64,000 bases of DNA, taken from contig NC_064831.1 of assembly GCF_024166365.1 (NCBI RefSeq), positions 54,065,768 to 54,129,767 of the forward strand, given 5' to 3'. This document shows, one piece after another, positions 62,870 through 64,000 of the stretch (positions within the stretch are counted from its first letter, which is position 1; each line of letters starts with the position of its first letter). Origin of the DNA: Elephas maximus indicus. Taxonomy: Eukaryota; Chordata; Mammalia; Proboscidea; Elephantidae. The notes under the pieces are model-generated. The model searched no databases. It was given only the letters and a program-made list of their open reading frames with translations, and had not been told where the DNA came from. A program made the translations under genes and the position numbers.

Positions 62870-64000
62870 GAAATATTAGTTACCTCCACTTTATCTCTCA
62901 CTACTGCCTTTCCCATCTCCCGCTTGGTCAGGTTCCCTCTGTCCCAAACACTGCATCTCTTATTCAGGGGTTGTCTCATCCTTATCTGTCTCCTCCCCCC
63001 TGAGCTGGAGCACAATCAAGGTTTGTTCAACTGAACTGGTCCCTTCTGCTCCCCCTGCTCCTTGAATATGCCTGCTGCTGAGTCTCCTCTACCGGGCAAA
63101 GAATCCTTTCCACAGGCCAAGAGTTTCCCAGGCCATTCAGCTCCACAGACATTTACAGGAGGTGGCAGTGGGGGTGATAGCTGGGCACAGAGCCACCTCG
63201 ATCCAGACTGACTGGGCTTCGTGATCAAATGAGTTGGGGAACCGCCATCTTTGTAATCACCTACAGCGTATGTGGGGGGAGACACTCCATGGAGGAGGCC
63301 CTGGCTTCTGCTGTCATTATTACCCCCCTCCAGCCCACCCTGCCAGCCTCTGGCATCAGCACAATCACCAATTACCAGACTGTCTCCACCCTTCCCATCC
63401 AAAGGCAGACAATCATAGCCTGATGCATCTGCCTCGGAGCCGGGACAAGATGGTGCCTCCCCCAGCTGCTGACTCTCCCAGTGATTCTCATTGGGAATTA
63501 TTGTTCAGGAAAATGTCACACACCACGCTCCCACCCTCTAAAGCCCAGGATGGTATTTGAGCAGAGCACAGAGGTCAACCTTTTAATTCACAGTCTGGTA
63601 AATTACAAACCTGCAGTGAGGGTAGAGGGGCATGCACACAGAGCAGCACCTCCTCCTAGGTACCAGAGACACAGTCCATGCGCCAACCCCATCCCCAGAG
63701 GTAACGCCGGCCTGCCCTCGCCTGCCACCGGTAAGATGCCAGTGGCTGGGCACGTGGACGAGTTAAGCAGGTTCTCCAGCTAGGCCTTCCGTAACACAGC
63801 GTATCCTTGGCCTCCTTGGGTTCCCCTCGGCATCAGGTTCTGATGCCAAAGGAGGGTGGGAGGAGGGCTAGCCAGGTGACAGAAGGAAGGTCACAATCTT
63901 CTCTGATTTTCCAGAAGATTTGGAGGGGAGTTCTCAGCTCACTTCCATTTGTCTTTAGACACTGTTTGTACAGAGAAGCGTCTGTTTACGAAACATCTAG
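62870..64000. other. DAPK2 intron, no recognised feature
   Basis: GC-moderate sequence with several open frames of 64-128 codons on both strands, none with recognisable motifs or supported splice sites. Confidence 0.4.

Larger units (their letters stand above)
56184..64000 (-). other. DAPK2: DAPK2 intron (partial, runs off the window)
   Basis: The acceptor is at 56186-56184. I looked for the preceding exon by its expected end and found none, so at least 7.8 kb of this intron lies here. It is filled with SINEs, old L1, an RTE end and LTR-like material. Confidence 0.8.

Noticed and set aside
56184..64000. Additional DAPK2 kinase exon
   Set aside because: I looked on the minus strand for an exon ending near HPWIT before a phase-0 donor and found none. 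I cannot run an alignment, so a small diverged exon is not strictly excluded.

Overview
This is a stretch of mammalian nuclear DNA, almost certainly from an afrotherian and most likely a proboscidean (elephant lineage). The inference rests on about thirty copies of a tRNA-derived SINE of the AfroSINE type (head near GGAGCCCTGGTGG, tail near CTATGAGTCGGAATCGACT), on an RTE-type LINE 3' end that shares the SINE tail, and on L1 subfamilies with afrotherian-like 3' UTRs. Species is inferred, not proven. I see no bacterial, phage or CRISPR content.

One protein-coding gene is recognisable. The last three coding exons of DAPK2 (death-associated protein kinase 2) lie on the minus strand at 56183-56094, 55981-55898 and 46224-46144. 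They encode the calmodulin-binding autoregulatory segment and the C-terminal tail ending RRRSSTS. A 3' UTR of about 0.9 kb probably ends near 45215. Everything above 56184 is DAPK2 intron; the kinase-domain exons lie beyond the right edge. Everything below about 45.2 kb looks intergenic, downstream of DAPK2.

The dominant mobile element is a full-length L1 at 47146-53785 on the plus strand. It sits antisense inside the last DAPK2 intron and is bounded by a perfect 17-bp target-site duplication. Its ORF1 is intact. Its ORF2 is nearly intact but carries one +1 frameshift in the reverse transcriptase and one nonsense codon in the C-terminal Cys/His motif. The long ORF1-ORF2 spacer holds a small ORF whose stop overlaps the ORF2 start as ATGA.

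The rest is layered repeat. There are SINE-in-SINE nests (6678-7238, 16175-16607), a three-layer L1 nest (about 32100-36037) followed by a fourth L1 in its poly-A tail (36050-36746), and three MaLR-type solo LTRs of one family (4836-5341, 22819-23406, 37343-37824). There are also an ERV1-like LTR (from 2376), a decayed hAT transposase fragment (about 12970-13360), a Tigger-like MITE (20357-20807), a 66-bp minisatellite (30423-30684) and many ancient MIR, L2 and L1M remnants. Segments given as 'no recognised feature' were read and yielded nothing I could support.

I did not find a previously undescribed functional system. The most informative signals are the near-intact L1 with its odd inter-ORF architecture, a recurrent antisense ORF in L1 3' UTRs, and direct evidence that two SINE families with different tRNA heads share an RTE LINE tail.
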